From: Rhynchopus sp. YZ270_cl-10
Lineage: Eukaryota > Euglenozoa > Diplonemea > Diplonemida > Diplonemidae
DNA: 64,000 nucleotides
NCBI GenBank assembly: GCA_964035575.1
Contig: OZ037874.1
Coordinates: 868,001-932,000, forward strand
Reading direction: 5' to 3'
Shown here: positions 54,453 to 64,000 of the stretch, piece by piece
Numbering within the stretch: the stretch's first letter is position 1
How the letters are laid out: each line of letters begins with the position of its first letter
Notes under the pieces: model-generated
Told to the model about the DNA's origin: nothing
What the model saw: only the letters and a program-made list of their open reading frames with translations
Databases searched by the model: none
Made by a program: the position numbers and the translations under genes

Positions 54453-54771
54453 TCGGACAGAGAAAGCGCCCCCTATTACCCCCTATCACCCACTCTTCAC
54501 AGCAAGCCTCTCTTAGATCAGGGATGTGAGGGTTTCGTGCATATCATAGAACCACCTTAGATCAACACACCTTTTGTCTCCCCAAAACCACAAGCTGTGT
54601 GAAGGTAAAATAGAATCACTTTCAAGTTCTCTTTATTCCTTGAACACTCTCCCCCTATTCCCATCCCCATCCCCATCCTCATCCCCCTCTCGCTCTGCAC
54701 ACAATTCCAGATTACAGGGTTTTTCTCAGGGGAGGGAACATCAACCCCCCTCCTTTCAAAATACACAAGCC
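54453..54771. other. Short spacer with candidate acceptor (54729)
   Basis: CCATCCCCATCC-type repeats lie at 54660-54690. The tract GGGTTTTTCTCAG ends at 54729, 42 nt before ATG 54772. Confidence 0.45.
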
Positions 54772-56085
54772 ATGCCTCGAGTCGCCCCTCCTCAGGCCCT
54801 TCCGAATGCCTTTCTAACCATGCTTCGGGGAGGGGCGCTGCAGAGGAGGGGGTTCAATTCACAGAGCGTGTCTGCCACACCGCTGTTGGGGTACCAGCGG
54901 CAGGGGAGGGAGGACCTGGTGGAGGGTGGGGTGCACCTCGCGTCGTATAGGCGGACGACGCGGGGGAGGCTGTTCCGTGTGCGGTACGCTGTGCTGGCGG
55001 CGGTGGGCGGGGGGGCCTTTCTTTATGGCTCGCTGACGCAAGAGCCGGTGCCGTTTTCAGGTCGTGCGCAAGTGCTCTGCGTCCCTGGGGCACGCTATTT
55101 TGACAGTATTCTCGGAGAATTTGCGTATGATTCTGTTGAAGGTGGTGTCCTGCCACCTACGCACCCTTATGCCCACCGTGTAGTCGATCTGGTTAATAAA
55201 CTGCTGTCTGGGTTGAGGCATCATGAGGCAGCGTTTCCGCAGCTCCAAGAGGTGGCGTCGTGGGAGTGGTGTGTCTGTGTCGTAAATGACCCAGAACCAA
55301 ACGCCTTTGCCCTCCCCGGTGGGAAGATTGTCGTCAAAACCGGGCTTCTCGAGAGCACAACGCACGACCAATTGGTGTTGATTCTTGCGCATGAAATGAG
55401 CCATGTCATTGCACGGCATGGTGTGGAGGGCATGTACGGCCGGTTGGTACAGAGTGCTTTAGGGTGTATTTTGCAGGGGTTCACAAACCCTGCTTTGCTG
55501 GAAGCATTGTACAAACACGTCTACACTCTGCCTAACTCCCGCAAGGCTGAATCCGAAGCCGACTTTATGGGCCTCTGCATCGCAGCAGCCGCAGGGTACT
55601 CCTTCACGCGCAGCTCGCTCGAAAACCCCTTCGGTCAATTCTGCGGTGCCAACCGATACGGTTTTGAACGTGATGCCAGCACAATACACCCCCCCGACCC
55701 CCCTTTGGTTGCTGGCGACCCGACCGTGCCGCTTTCGCAGGAAGAAGCAGAGCTGTTACGGAAACGGACCGGAGACCATTTGGTGTCGTTCTTTTCAACG
55801 CATCCGTCGCCAGAAGCGAGGGTCGAAGCGTTGGTGGCGTGGTCCCCTCTTGTGTATAGGTTGTATTCACCCCATGGATATGTCGAGGGTGGAGAAGCGA
55901 CTCACTGCAAATATGGCAAGCAGTACACAGACACATATGACGTGCACTACCCGACAGAAGTGTTTGACGTGCTCTCGCAGGACGAAACCTATCGTATCTA
56001 CCAGCGTGATGCTACCGCTAACCGCATCGCGTTCGTTGCGGCAGTTCTGACGGCGGGTGTCGTGCTGCTGTGCCGTGGTGGGTGA
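54772..56085 (+). CDS. OMA1: OMA1-type mitochondrial M48 metallopeptidase
   Basis: 437 residues from ATG 54772. The Arg-rich, acid-poor N-terminus (MPRVAPPQALPNAF, MLRGGALQRRGF) looks like a mitochondrial presequence. It is followed by a membrane span YAVLAAVGGGAFLYGSL (~83-99). The zinc site is complete: LAHEMSHVIARHG with HExxH at 207-211, and the third ligand in AESEADFMGL (Glu260). NAFALPGGKIVVKTGLL and STHPSPEARVEAL are M48 family signatures. A C-terminal segment RIAFVAAVLTAGVVLL could be a second anchor. OMA1 homologues act at the mitochondrial inner membrane in stress-triggered proteolysis. Assignment to OMA1 rather than another M48C member rests on the presequence and membrane span. 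Complete, single exon. Confidence 0.88.
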   Translation: MPRVAPPQALPNAFLTMLRGGALQRRGFNSQSVSATPLLGYQRQGREDLVEGGVHLASYRRTTRGRLFRVRYAVLAAVGGGAFLYGSLTQEPVPFSGRAQVLCVPGARYFDSILGEFAYDSVEGGVLPPTHPYAHRVVDLVNKLLSGLRHHEAAFPQLQEVASWEWCVCVVNDPEPNAFALPGGKIVVKTGLLESTTHDQLVLILAHEMSHVIARHGVEGMYGRLVQSALGCILQGFTNPALLEALYKHVYTLPNSRKAESEADFMGLCIAAAAGYSFTRSSLENPFGQFCGANRYGFERDASTIHPPDPPLVAGDPTVPLSQEEAELLRKRTGDHLVSFFSTHPSPEARVEALVAWSPLVYRLYSPHGYVEGGEATHCKYGKQYTDTYDVHYPTEVFDVLSQDETYRIYQRDATANRIAFVAAVLTAGVVLLCRGG

Positions 56086-56304
56086 TGGAAATGGAGGTGG
56101 GGGAGGGGTGGGAGAGAGTACCGACCCCGCAGTTTTTCCTGGAGGCGGGGGGGGGAGAAGAGTTGGAAAAAAAGGGAAAGTGAGTTTGTAATTTAAAAGG
56201 TTGTCCAGTACTTTAAACGTAGATGCCCCTCCTCGCGCCGTCCTCAACCCACCCTTCAGAGAACACAAAGCTTTTTAAAACCTCTTTTTTCTTTCGTTTC
56301 TGCA

Positions 56305-59300
56305 ATGGGTTCCGATCCGGATCTGAAGCCAGGCGACAACAATGACTCTGCCCTGGTGAGTGCGCAGGCCTTGCTGATGGAGAACTACACAACACCGTCA
56401 CAGCCAGTCCCGCATGGGTCCTTCAGGTGCACATCGTACGCTCCTGTGGACGGGTCTGCCCCACAGGCGCACATCTTCATCGGCGACACTGACGACGACA
56501 AGACGGTGCGGCACTACCAAGAGGACCCTGCCAGCTTCACTGGCTGGACTGGTGAGGACATCGGTCTGAATGGGTCGAAAACTAAACAGCTGGTTGCAGG
56601 CTACGATGACAAGGGACTCGTTCTGTTCTGTCTGAGCACCTCCCTCGAGGTGAGCTACATGCGTGCCATCCCAGTCAACAAGAAGGGCAAAGTGACCTTC
56701 CTCCCCATGACGTGGACGACCATCGGGGCATTCCCAACTGATCACAGCTCCCACTCCACGACGCAGGTGCTCTCGCTTGCCACAGACATGAAGCTGTACG
56801 CAGGGTGGGAGCGGACCGACACCAGCAGTGAGTATCTGGTGTGGCAGATTGACTGGTCTAAGACAAAGGACAACTGGTCGCAGCTGCAGATGGACCACAG
56901 CCACAAGTACTTCTACGCCATGCAGGGTGGTGACGACAGTGTGTACGTGTCGGTGTCGGACAGCGACGGGGATAATTTCTACATCAACCGTTACGAAGAC
57001 AAGTCGTGGACAACAATCTGGTCAAGCAGCAAGTACAAAAGCAAGCAGCTGGAGGTCACGACACTGCCGCAGCAGAAGAACTGCCACGGGGTGTACTCAC
57101 GCGACTCAAGCAACACTCTGCAGTGGCATTCGTACAACAGCTCCACAAAGAAGACAACGTCGACGGAGCTCATGAATAAGATGCACGTTGAGGACTTCAC
57201 TGTCGTGCAAGGGGAGACGTCTGAGTTCGAAAAGATCTTCGCTGTGACGGAGGACAACCTTCTGTACTCAGTGTCTTACAACGGGACGGACTTCTCTGAC
57301 CCCATTCAGGTGGGTGCAGCTGCGTCTGCCATCATCGGCGCTTCCTTTCCTGGGGACACGAACCACGCAGCACTGTTCTACGCACACACTTCGGGGAACC
57401 TTGTGGAGATGACACAGAGCAGCGACGATGCCTTTCACCGTACACACGTGTGCGTCGAACCCGACGAGACGTTCAAGGACCCGAGCGAGTCGTCTGGGAT
57501 CGCTGCAGGGTACCACTATGGTTCCCCAGAGCTGTTCTCGATGTCGGGCTCAAATATATACCGCTACACTGTGAACTCAAAGGCCGACCTGCTTCAGCAC
57601 CTTTGGACGAAGAACGATGCCGACTTCCCCGACAACCACACACCTGCCTCCATCTGCAACACGACAGACAGCAATGGCCGCATCGTGCTCTTCTGTGAGG
57701 ACGACAAAGGTGAGGTGTGGGTGCGCACCTTTGGTGTGCCTCAGGGGTGGCAGTCCCTTGGGAATGGACCTTCGGGCGGGATCTCGAAGGTCTTCAGTGC
57801 GGGGTTGGTGAACGACGTCGTGACGCTGATGTCAGTTGTGACGTTTACCTGTACACCTTCATTGGAGACGAAGGTGTACAATGTGATTGCCACTGCTGGC
57901 GACGACTTTGGGAAGTGGAAGCAGGCGACGTCGAACGACCATGGCAGTGCGACCAGCGTTTCTGTTGGGCGGACCAGCTTCGCAGACGGGTTTTTCACGA
58001 ACTCGAAGAATGGTGGGATCTACTTTTATGAGTTGGGGACCCAGACCTCGAAGCAGACGTACAAGGCGGGCACCAAGTACGACACAGTGTACGCAACCCC
58101 CACCAGCACAGACGAAGTCATTGCAGAGTCGCAGCACACGCTGCACTACGTGACCGTGTTTGAGGATGTGCGCATATCGTCCCGGACGTTCAACAACGGC
58201 AGGCTTTCGATGTACTACAACACGGCAGGGCAACTTGTTTTCTTGGACTCTGACTATGGTGACTCGTACTACATTTACCGCATCACGATGACGTCCCCAG
58301 GGATCTTCTCCACCGACACAACGGCAGCGACAAGCTGCATTGCGGCCGTCGGACTCAGTGATGACGTCGTCTTTGGACGTGACAATGATACCTACCCCTC
58401 GCAGTTCAAGTTGAAGAATCAGTCAGACAAGGTTCCGACCTACACCGTTCCCAGGCTCCAGCAGAAGACTGGAGACGACAACGAACGTCCGCTGACGACG
58501 TTTGCATCGTGGAATATCAATTTCATGGTGACGGACAAGAACGGGGCTGGTGTTGCGAACACGAAGGTGTCGTACAAGCCTGTCGAGGACGACGTGGTGC
58601 TGCGTGTGAACGGGAAGCTTGTGAGCATTGGGCAGAGCGACCCAGAGATGGTTGCATACACAAACGTACGTGGTGCTGTCAACGTGATGAGTGTTGCTGA
58701 CTCCCTGCACTGCCCTGTGTTCGAGGTGTGGACAGACCTGCACACCGACCTTGACAACGAAGCAACGTCTGTCCTTGAGCCGAACAACGAGGAGCAGCTG
58801 TACCTTGGGAAGGTGACACTCGAGGAGCTTCAGGACGCAACCACACACGACCTGAAAGGGGACGGCAAGCGTGAGAAACTGTTCCCGTCGGACCAGGAAG
58901 GGCTCGACAATGACTTCGTGTTGGGACTCCACGCAACTGTGAACGCAGGCAAGCATTCGACAGACATCACAAACGCGTACGACCTGAGCTCCATCACCTC
59001 ACGCAACAGCAGGGGCACCATCCTCCACTCGACCACCCACGCACGTGCACACGAAATCCGCCGACTGGACCCAGAGACGTGCGCAAAGACAAGCTTCCGC
59101 ATCAAGTACCTCCGGAACGCAAGGGGGAAGAGGAGTGTCAAGTACGAGTCGCTTCCGCCAAACGTCATATCCGAGATCATCGACGACATGGATGCTGAGC
59201 CATACACAGGCACGTACGGCGAGCTTATGTTGAGTGCGAACTTGGGCTTCGTGGACGTGCAGGAGACAGCTTTCGTTGGTGAGGATGTGACGAAGCCTAG

Positions 59301-61131
59301 TGGGAAGAAGGGTTTCTTCAAGAAGGGTCTGAAGGCTGCTGTGAGCTTCGTTGTGGACGGCGTGAAGAAGGTGTGGAAGGGTGTGATTGAGTTTGTTGAG
59401 GACGTGATGTCTGCTGCACAGTCGCTCTTTGCACACCTTGGTGTTCTCTTCAAGAAGCTGTTTGGGTGGCTCGGGTCGTTCTTTGGTTGGAAGGATATCC
59501 TGAACACGAGCAACCTGATTGAGACGTACGTGAAGACGTTCATAGACAATGGAGAACAGATTTTCGAGCAGATGGGAAAGAAGTTTGACAAAAGCATCGA
59601 CACACTGAAGGAGAAGTACGGTTCAGGTGCGCCTGATGACTATCCTGATGGCATGAGCGCAGCGATGCGCCAGACTGGTGATGACGGTATGGCTAAGGCC
59701 AATGAGGTGAACCAGGAAGTTGGTGACCCGGGCAGGTCTGGGGAAGACAAGAACAAGACTGTGTACGGGACGGACCCGCAGGCGACGTGGCTTTTAGATG
59801 TGTTCACAGGTGTGGCGCCTACAATGGAGGACAGCGATGTCTTTGAGGCGACTGAGTCGCTGGTGTCGCTTATGAACCAAATGAAGTCCGGCACAAGCGA
59901 CGCTATGACTGCAGCCGCCGAAGGTCAGTCGGACAACCAAAAGGACATGTCGGAGAAGGTGAACAAGGATGGGACAAGCGTCTCCCTGAGCGACTTCGTG
60001 AATAACATGAAGGAGTTCTTTGTGGACGCTGCTCTCGACGGTACGAAGGCTGCAGTTGACTGCTTCTTCTCACTGGGTGGACAAATAGTGACACAGTTTT
60101 TGACGATCATCACCAGGAAGATCAAGATCCCGATCATCAGCACACTCTGGAAAACCGTCATCACGGACGGCGACGACCTGACGCTGCTGAATCTCTTCTC
60201 CCTCCTCGGAGCCATCCCTGCGACCCTTGCCTACAAGCTGATGATCTTTGCCAAGACCGGGAAGATCTACGCCCCAGTTGTTGCGAAGACCAAGGACATC
60301 AAAAACAGCACATACCAGGTCGCTCTGGACGCGGTGTCGGACCAAATGAGTGGCGTGCCGAAGGCGATGGCCACACGTACAGAGGACGACGATAGTACTG
60401 ACAGTAAGGACAGCGATGACAAGAAGATTGTTTCATTTGTCTTAGGTTGTGTGTACTCCTTGAATTATTCGCTCATGGGCATCCTTGACGCCATCGATGC
60501 TGTGGTGGATATACCCCTAATAGACAACTATCTCCGTTATGCGGGCGGCAAGTGGACTTACTTTGTAGGGATTATAGCGAACTTAAACTGCTTGAATACC
60601 TTCATCGCTAACATCGTGTCCTTCCCAGTTTGGATTCACCCTAATCCGGTGTGGAGCAAATTTTGGGAATCCGATCAAGTGACAGCAGAGATGACTTCGT
60701 GGGCGATATCCTGGGTGTTCTGGTACGGGGCCTTTTTCGCGTCAACTAATCCCGAGGCCCCGAGAGCACACGATGTCTTAATGTCGGGGTTTATGTTTAC
60801 GCTGGGGATGCTGCACACTGCGTCCTATCTGTGGGTGGCGATTGCTGATTACTACAACATTGACTGGGATGACGAGGCTCAGTGGCCGAAGGCGAGTTTC
60901 GGGTTGAAGTGCGCACAGAACTTCATCACCTCCATTGGTGAGACCGCGTGGGGCGTTCGCGCCGCTGCTGTTGCGACTCTATGGGAGAACCCTGATCCGG
61001 TTGAGAAGGCAGGGGCAGCAGTCGTCATTTACCGCTACGAGGTGTTCGCGTTCGAAACCCCCGCGCTCTTCAGTCTCATCAGATGTGCGCAGGACTTATA
61101 CTTTGCGAGGACGCACCACATCGCTTACTAG
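56305..61131 (+). CDS. Giant beta-propeller and helical protein, fungal-type family
   Basis: 1608 residues from ATG 56305 (CTGCAATGGG). Residues ~40-560 hold repeated blades with Trp/Tyr-rich strands (HIFIGDTDDDKTVRHYQ, VSDSDGDNFYINRYEDKSW, GRIVLFCEDDKGEVW), resembling fucose-lectin-like or sialidase-like propellers. About 730-870 is a beta domain (NFMVTDKNGAGVANTKVSY). About 1000-1130 is amphipathic helical (KGFFKKGLKAAVSFV, FGWLGSFFGWKDILNTSNLI). About 1250-1330 has FFSLGGQIVTQFLTII and GAIPATLAYKL, and the last 250 residues have four or more hydrophobic segments. The order matches large uncharacterised proteins I know from filamentous fungi and some bacteria, from memory only. No signal peptide. 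Codon use changes near 60420. Function unknown; transfer is possible. Confidence 0.75.
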   Translation: MGSDPDLKPGDNNDSALVSAQALLMENYTTPSQPVPHGSFRCTSYAPVDGSAPQAHIFIGDTDDDKTVRHYQEDPASFTGWTGEDIGLNGSKTKQLVAGYDDKGLVLFCLSTSLEVSYMRAIPVNKKGKVTFLPMTWTTIGAFPTDHSSHSTTQVLSLATDMKLYAGWERTDTSSEYLVWQIDWSKTKDNWSQLQMDHSHKYFYAMQGGDDSVYVSVSDSDGDNFYINRYEDKSWTTIWSSSKYKSKQLEVTTLPQQKNCHGVYSRDSSNTLQWHSYNSSTKKTTSTELMNKMHVEDFTVVQGETSEFEKIFAVTEDNLLYSVSYNGTDFSDPIQVGAAASAIIGASFPGDTNHAALFYAHTSGNLVEMTQSSDDAFHRTHVCVEPDETFKDPSESSGIAAGYHYGSPELFSMSGSNIYRYTVNSKADLLQHLWTKNDADFPDNHTPASICNTTDSNGRIVLFCEDDKGEVWVRTFGVPQGWQSLGNGPSGGISKVFSAGLVNDVVTLMSVVTFTCTPSLETKVYNVIATAGDDFGKWKQATSNDHGSATSVSVGRTSFADGFFTNSKNGGIYFYELGTQTSKQTYKAGTKYDTVYATPTSTDEVIAESQHTLHYVTVFEDVRISSRTFNNGRLSMYYNTAGQLVFLDSDYGDSYYIYRITMTSPGIFSTDTTAATSCIAAVGLSDDVVFGRDNDTYPSQFKLKNQSDKVPTYTVPRLQQKTGDDNERPLTTFASWNINFMVTDKNGAGVANTKVSYKPVEDDVVLRVNGKLVSIGQSDPEMVAYTNVRGAVNVMSVADSLHCPVFEVWTDLHTDLDNEATSVLEPNNEEQLYLGKVTLEELQDATTHDLKGDGKREKLFPSDQEGLDNDFVLGLHATVNAGKHSTDITNAYDLSSITSRNSRGTILHSTTHARAHEIRRLDPETCAKTSFRIKYLRNARGKRSVKYESLPPNVISEIIDDMDAEPYTGTYGELMLSANLGFVDVQETAFVGEDVTKPSGKKGFFKKGLKAAVSFVVDGVKKVWKGVIEFVEDVMSAAQSLFAHLGVLFKKLFGWLGSFFGWKDILNTSNLIETYVKTFIDNGEQIFEQMGKKFDKSIDTLKEKYGSGAPDDYPDGMSAAMRQTGDDGMAKANEVNQEVGDPGRSGEDKNKTVYGTDPQATWLLDVFTGVAPTMEDSDVFEATESLVSLMNQMKSGTSDAMTAAAEGQSDNQKDMSEKVNKDGTSVSLSDFVNNMKEFFVDAALDGTKAAVDCFFSLGGQIVTQFLTIITRKIKIPIISTLWKTVITDGDDLTLLNLFSLLGAIPATLAYKLMIFAKTGKIYAPVVAKTKDIKNSTYQVALDAVSDQMSGVPKAMATRTEDDDSTDSKDSDDKKIVSFVLGCVYSLNYSLMGILDAIDAVVDIPLIDNYLRYAGGKWTYFVGIIANLNCLNTFIANIVSFPVWIHPNPVWSKFWESDQVTAEMTSWAISWVFWYGAFFASTNPEAPRAHDVLMSGFMFTLGMLHTASYLWVAIADYYNIDWDDEAQWPKASFGLKCAQNFITSIGETAWGVRAAAVATLWENPDPVEKAGAAVVIYRYEVFAFETPALFSLIRCAQDLYFARTHHIAY

Positions 61132-61333
61132 GAAGCAGGTGCCCCCCTTTGGATACAAGACTGTCAAGTGAACGCATAGATTTGCTTGTGTTCTTACCCC
61201 CCGCCGTATCCAATTGCCGCCACATCCTTGTAGGGAGTTGTGCTGTCTGTATACTACTTTGGGATTCTTATGTTGTGCTTATTGTTTATCTTGTTATTTT
61301 CCTTTTCTTTGTACCTCTCCCTCCAATAATTAA
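61132..61333. other. 3' spacer of the giant-protein gene
   Basis: T/C-rich, no gene. Ends at the TTAA that borders the next element. Confidence 0.5.
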
Positions 61334-61902
61334 AGGCTTTTATAAAATTTTACCAGGTGGAAAACCCTAAGAAGTCAAGTCTCATCCTTCCTCCTCTCTC
61401 TATCACCTCAGCGTCCCACAGAGGCAATATGCCAAAAAGAAAGAGAAATGATAGCGTGGGGCGTCCGGAGAAAGTCACGTTGTTCAGAGACAGGCATGAT
61501 CGTGGGGCGAGTACGTCGTTAGGGACTATCATAGGACTATCATAGGACGTTTTTTACCACAAAAACACCAAAAAACGGTCAAAAAAAGTACCTAAAGTGT
61601 CCAAAACAGGTCGGAATGGACTCACAGGACATTTTTGGGGTAGTTTTGTGCCCAAGCAGCTGTCATGATGTCGAAATTTTGCTGTTTTTTTTGGATTTTT
61701 TCCTCAAAAATGTCCATTTTGCCAACATGGCCAAAACCGTCAAAAAGCCACTTTTTCACTATTTTTTTGCATTTTATCATATTCCGAGTTGCCCTTATCA
61801 TGGATTTTCGGGTCATACAGTGTTTTTGACCCGGTTCTGGGGTGTTTTCCGACCGGAGGTGGGCCCGGGGTTTTCCACCTGGTAAAATTTTATAAAAGCC
61901 TT
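61334..61902. mobile_element. 569-bp MITE with 34-bp perfect ends and TTAA flanks
   Basis: The inverted repeats begin AGGCTTTTATAAAATTTT and run through CCAGGTGGAAAACCC without mismatch. TTAA lies on each side (61330-61333 and 61903-61906), as for piggyBac-type insertion. Because TTAA is palindromic, it could alternatively be the end of the repeat itself. No coding. Confidence 0.75.
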
Positions 61903-61913
61903 TAACCCTATAC

Positions 61914-62445
61914 TGTAAAATCGTTTAATTTGTCACAATTTAATTAACTGATTTGAAATATCAGTCATAAATAAACTTTGTCACACCCAAATAATATGTG
62001 TCACATTAAATGATGATTTAATTTTTGTTTTTGGTTATTTTGTGTCTACTTTTTAAAGTACAGCCTTGAGTGATACTTTATGTATTAGCACTGCAACCGA
62101 TCCTCAGTAGACAGCAGATCCCCGTAGGGACGGAAGCGGCCGCGGCCGCTCACATACGAATCCTTCCCGATATCAGCCAGTGCCAGCGGGAAAGCGTTGC
62201 TTCCTGTGACGCTGCAGACCAAGGGGGTTCTGCTCCGCAGAACCCCCTTGGTCTGCAGCGTCTTTTCTCAAAACCAACACCCTGAGCACCTTCTCCGCTG
62301 CAGTATCAGAACCAGCTCCCCGTCTGTGGTCCCAAAACATAATTAAATCATCATAATAATGTGTCACTTATATAATTTGTCCTTTTGTCATCATTTTTGC
62401 CATTCTGTCACATTATTGTAGGTGACAAATTAAACGATTTTACAG
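61914..62445. mobile_element. 532-bp MITE with 24-bp perfect ends and TA flanks
   Basis: Ends CTGTAAAATCGTTTAATT followed by TGTCAC, perfect over 24 bp. TA lies on each side (61912-61913 and 62446-62447). Six or more TGTCAC subterminal repeats in both orientations. TA duplication suggests a Tc1/mariner-type source. It carries a large central hairpin and a CGGCCGCGGCCG palindrome at about 62138. Confidence 0.8.
62208..62262. repeat. 26-bp perfect stem with a TCC triloop
   Basis: GACGCTGCAGACCAAGGGGG, TTCTGC, loop TCC, then the exact complement. On the other strand this is C-GGA-G, the same triloop class as the small hairpins. Confidence 0.95.
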
Positions 62446-62499
62446 TAAGAGCCAAGCCATATTTTCAAGCCACTTTTGAGTTTTGGTTTTTGGGGCTCT

Positions 62500-64000
62500 C
62501 CAACCGGTAAAGGGACCCCAGATGCAAATTTTTGATCGTACCTGGCCGCAATTGAAAGATTTTGAACACGGCTTTCAATTCCATTTTTTTAAGTTTTTTT
62601 TCGAAAAAAAATGTTATCCCCAAAATGAGGTGAGCATAAAATCCACTTTTTGGTTTTTTACTAATTCGGCCGGCCGAGGAAAAACGCGTAAATTATTTCT
62701 GTCCGAAAATGGCGTTATTTGAAAGATTGATCACAAAATCTTTTCAAAGAAAAAAAAATCGAGCAAAAAGTCCTAGTAGAACCCAACTTATATGAGTGCA
62801 GCTCTGTTAGCAGCCATGTCTAAAACTGATTTCCTTAACTATTTACACTGAAACATGGCTAAAAACGTAAAAAAGGGGCGATTTTTCACAATTTGGGCAT
62901 CTCCTGAGGTCGAAGACCCCAGAATGGGTCGGAACGACCCTGTGACCCGAAAATCCATAAAAAAAGCACCCCGAAATACGAAAAAACAGTGAAAATTCGG
63001 CTTACTGTGTGCTCTGCATAGGTCGTGTGTGTGGGGTGTTTTTGTGGTTTTGGTGGCAACTCGCCCCAGCATCCAAATGGCAAACGGATGCACAAAGGTT
63101 TTCGATTTTTGCTTATTTTAAAAGATTTGAGTCAAATAGTTTCCCCATAAACCAAAGGATTTTTACGAAAACAAGCAGAACCATTATCAGATCATGATGA
63201 CCCTTAGTCATAACCATGTCCTTCGGGTCGAAAGGGTGCCTCTTGGGTGGGTAGCAGTCCACAGATCCAAAGTGCAATCAGATGCGTAAAAGTTTTCGAT
63301 TTTTGTTTCTTTTGAAAGATTCGTGTCAAAATCTTTGAAATATATAAAAATATTTTAACGAAAACGAGTAGAACCTCATACAGAGCATGGGGTGTCATTG
63401 AGGAACCAGAATAGGGGGTGCTCGTCCAAAGGGCTTTGAAAAGTGGCACGACTCCCCCCAGCATCGAAAGTATTATCCGATGCATAAAAATTTTTCGATT
63501 CTTGCTTCTTTTGAAAGATCGGTGCAAATTCTTTCCACATAAAAAAAATGTTTTTACGAAAATGAGTAGACCCTATGTCAGAGCACGTTGTCCTACAGAT
63601 TTTAGAATGTGGGGGGGTCACAGGGGTGCCCACACCCCACCCCGCCTCCCCCCAGCATCGAAAGTAATATCCGATGCATAAAAGTTTTCGATTCTTGCTT
63701 CTTTTGAAAGATCGGCGAAAAATATTTCGAAATGTATAAAAATATGTGTTCACAAAAATGGGTAGAACCCGACTAAGGGCTTGTAGGCGTTGGGTATCGC
63801 GAAAGGTACATATTTGGGGTGTGGGTGAAAAAACGTCACTTTTGGTGAAAGTAGCACCCCAGCCCCCAGCACCGAAAGTAATATCAGATGTACAAAAGTT
63901 TTCGACTCTTGCTTCTTTTGAAAGATCGGTGCAAATTCTTTCCACATAAAAAAAATGTTTTTACGAAAATGAGTTGAACCTGTCTAAAATCATGGCGTCA
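62500..64000. repeat. Degenerate ~200-bp satellite, running off the window
   Basis: Units share CCAGCATCGAAAGTAATATC, CGATGCATAAAAGTTTTCGA, TTCTTGCTTCTTTTGAAAGA, TTTTTACGAAAATGAGTAGA. Anchors (TTTTCGA) fall near 63097, 63292, 63490, 63685 and 63896, spaced 195-211 bp. More diverged copies lie at ~62515 and ~62760. Identity rises toward 64000. Confidence 0.85.

Overview
This looks like eukaryotic nuclear DNA from a protist. Protein-coding blocks are GC-rich and C/G-ending in codon choice. They sit in AT-rich spacer full of T/A homopolymers, long micro- and minisatellites, and nested DNA transposons. Every host gene I could support lies on the + strand. At least six start 20-45 nt after a pyrimidine tract ending in AG, as expected of trans-splice acceptors in directional gene clusters. 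Cis-introns with GTATGY donors are also present. Same-strand genes, acceptor-like leaders, receptor-type nucleotidyl-cyclase relatives and an I/ingi-type LINE together suggest a euglenozoan (diplonemid- or bodonid-like). This is an inference of moderate-to-low certainty: no spliced-leader or rRNA gene was seen.

Layout. 1-947: 3' part of a cyclase-like gene. 1.6-6.5 kb: a nest of DNA transposons (TIR element > two abutting PIF-like elements > hAT elements). 6.5-9.4 kb: non-coding, with a (GT)n run and a perfect 51-bp-arm palindrome. 9477-13884: two proteins with ubiquitin-like heads, one followed by ankyrin repeats and one by DUF4116-like repeats. 15244-18386: a two-exon, two-TM receptor with a degenerate cyclase domain. 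18.4-25.1 kb: repeats, an expanded (CTACTG)70 tract, a possible cyclin fragment and a non-autonomous hAT. 25.9-29.5 kb: a young 5'-truncated LINE with an intact RT-RNase H ORF (- strand). 29.6-34.4 kb: a 600-bp heptamer satellite, a 633-bp TIR element and hairpin modules. 34813-35916: aldose 1-epimerase between ~390-bp direct repeats. 38380-38817: a small secreted protein. 41297-46037: a five-exon gene whose splice phases agree throughout. 48956-50983: ubiquitin-like head plus 25-residue leucine-rich repeats. 52200-54452: an ankyrin protein. 54772-56085: an OMA1-type M48 metallopeptidase. 56305-61131: a 1608-residue beta-propeller and helical protein resembling a large fungal family. 61.3-62.5 kb: two adjacent MITEs. 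62.5-64 kb: a degenerate ~200-bp satellite.

The most distinctive signals are four. First, a family of proteins sharing a ubiquitin-like head but carrying different solenoid repeats. Second, dozens of short perfect hairpins closed by a C-GNA-G triloop in the spacer repeats. Third, a dispersed structured repeat with a conserved stem-loop that ends in a pyrimidine tract and CAG, one copy of which abuts a real intron acceptor. Fourth, a cyclase paralogue pair that differ by the presence or absence of one intron.
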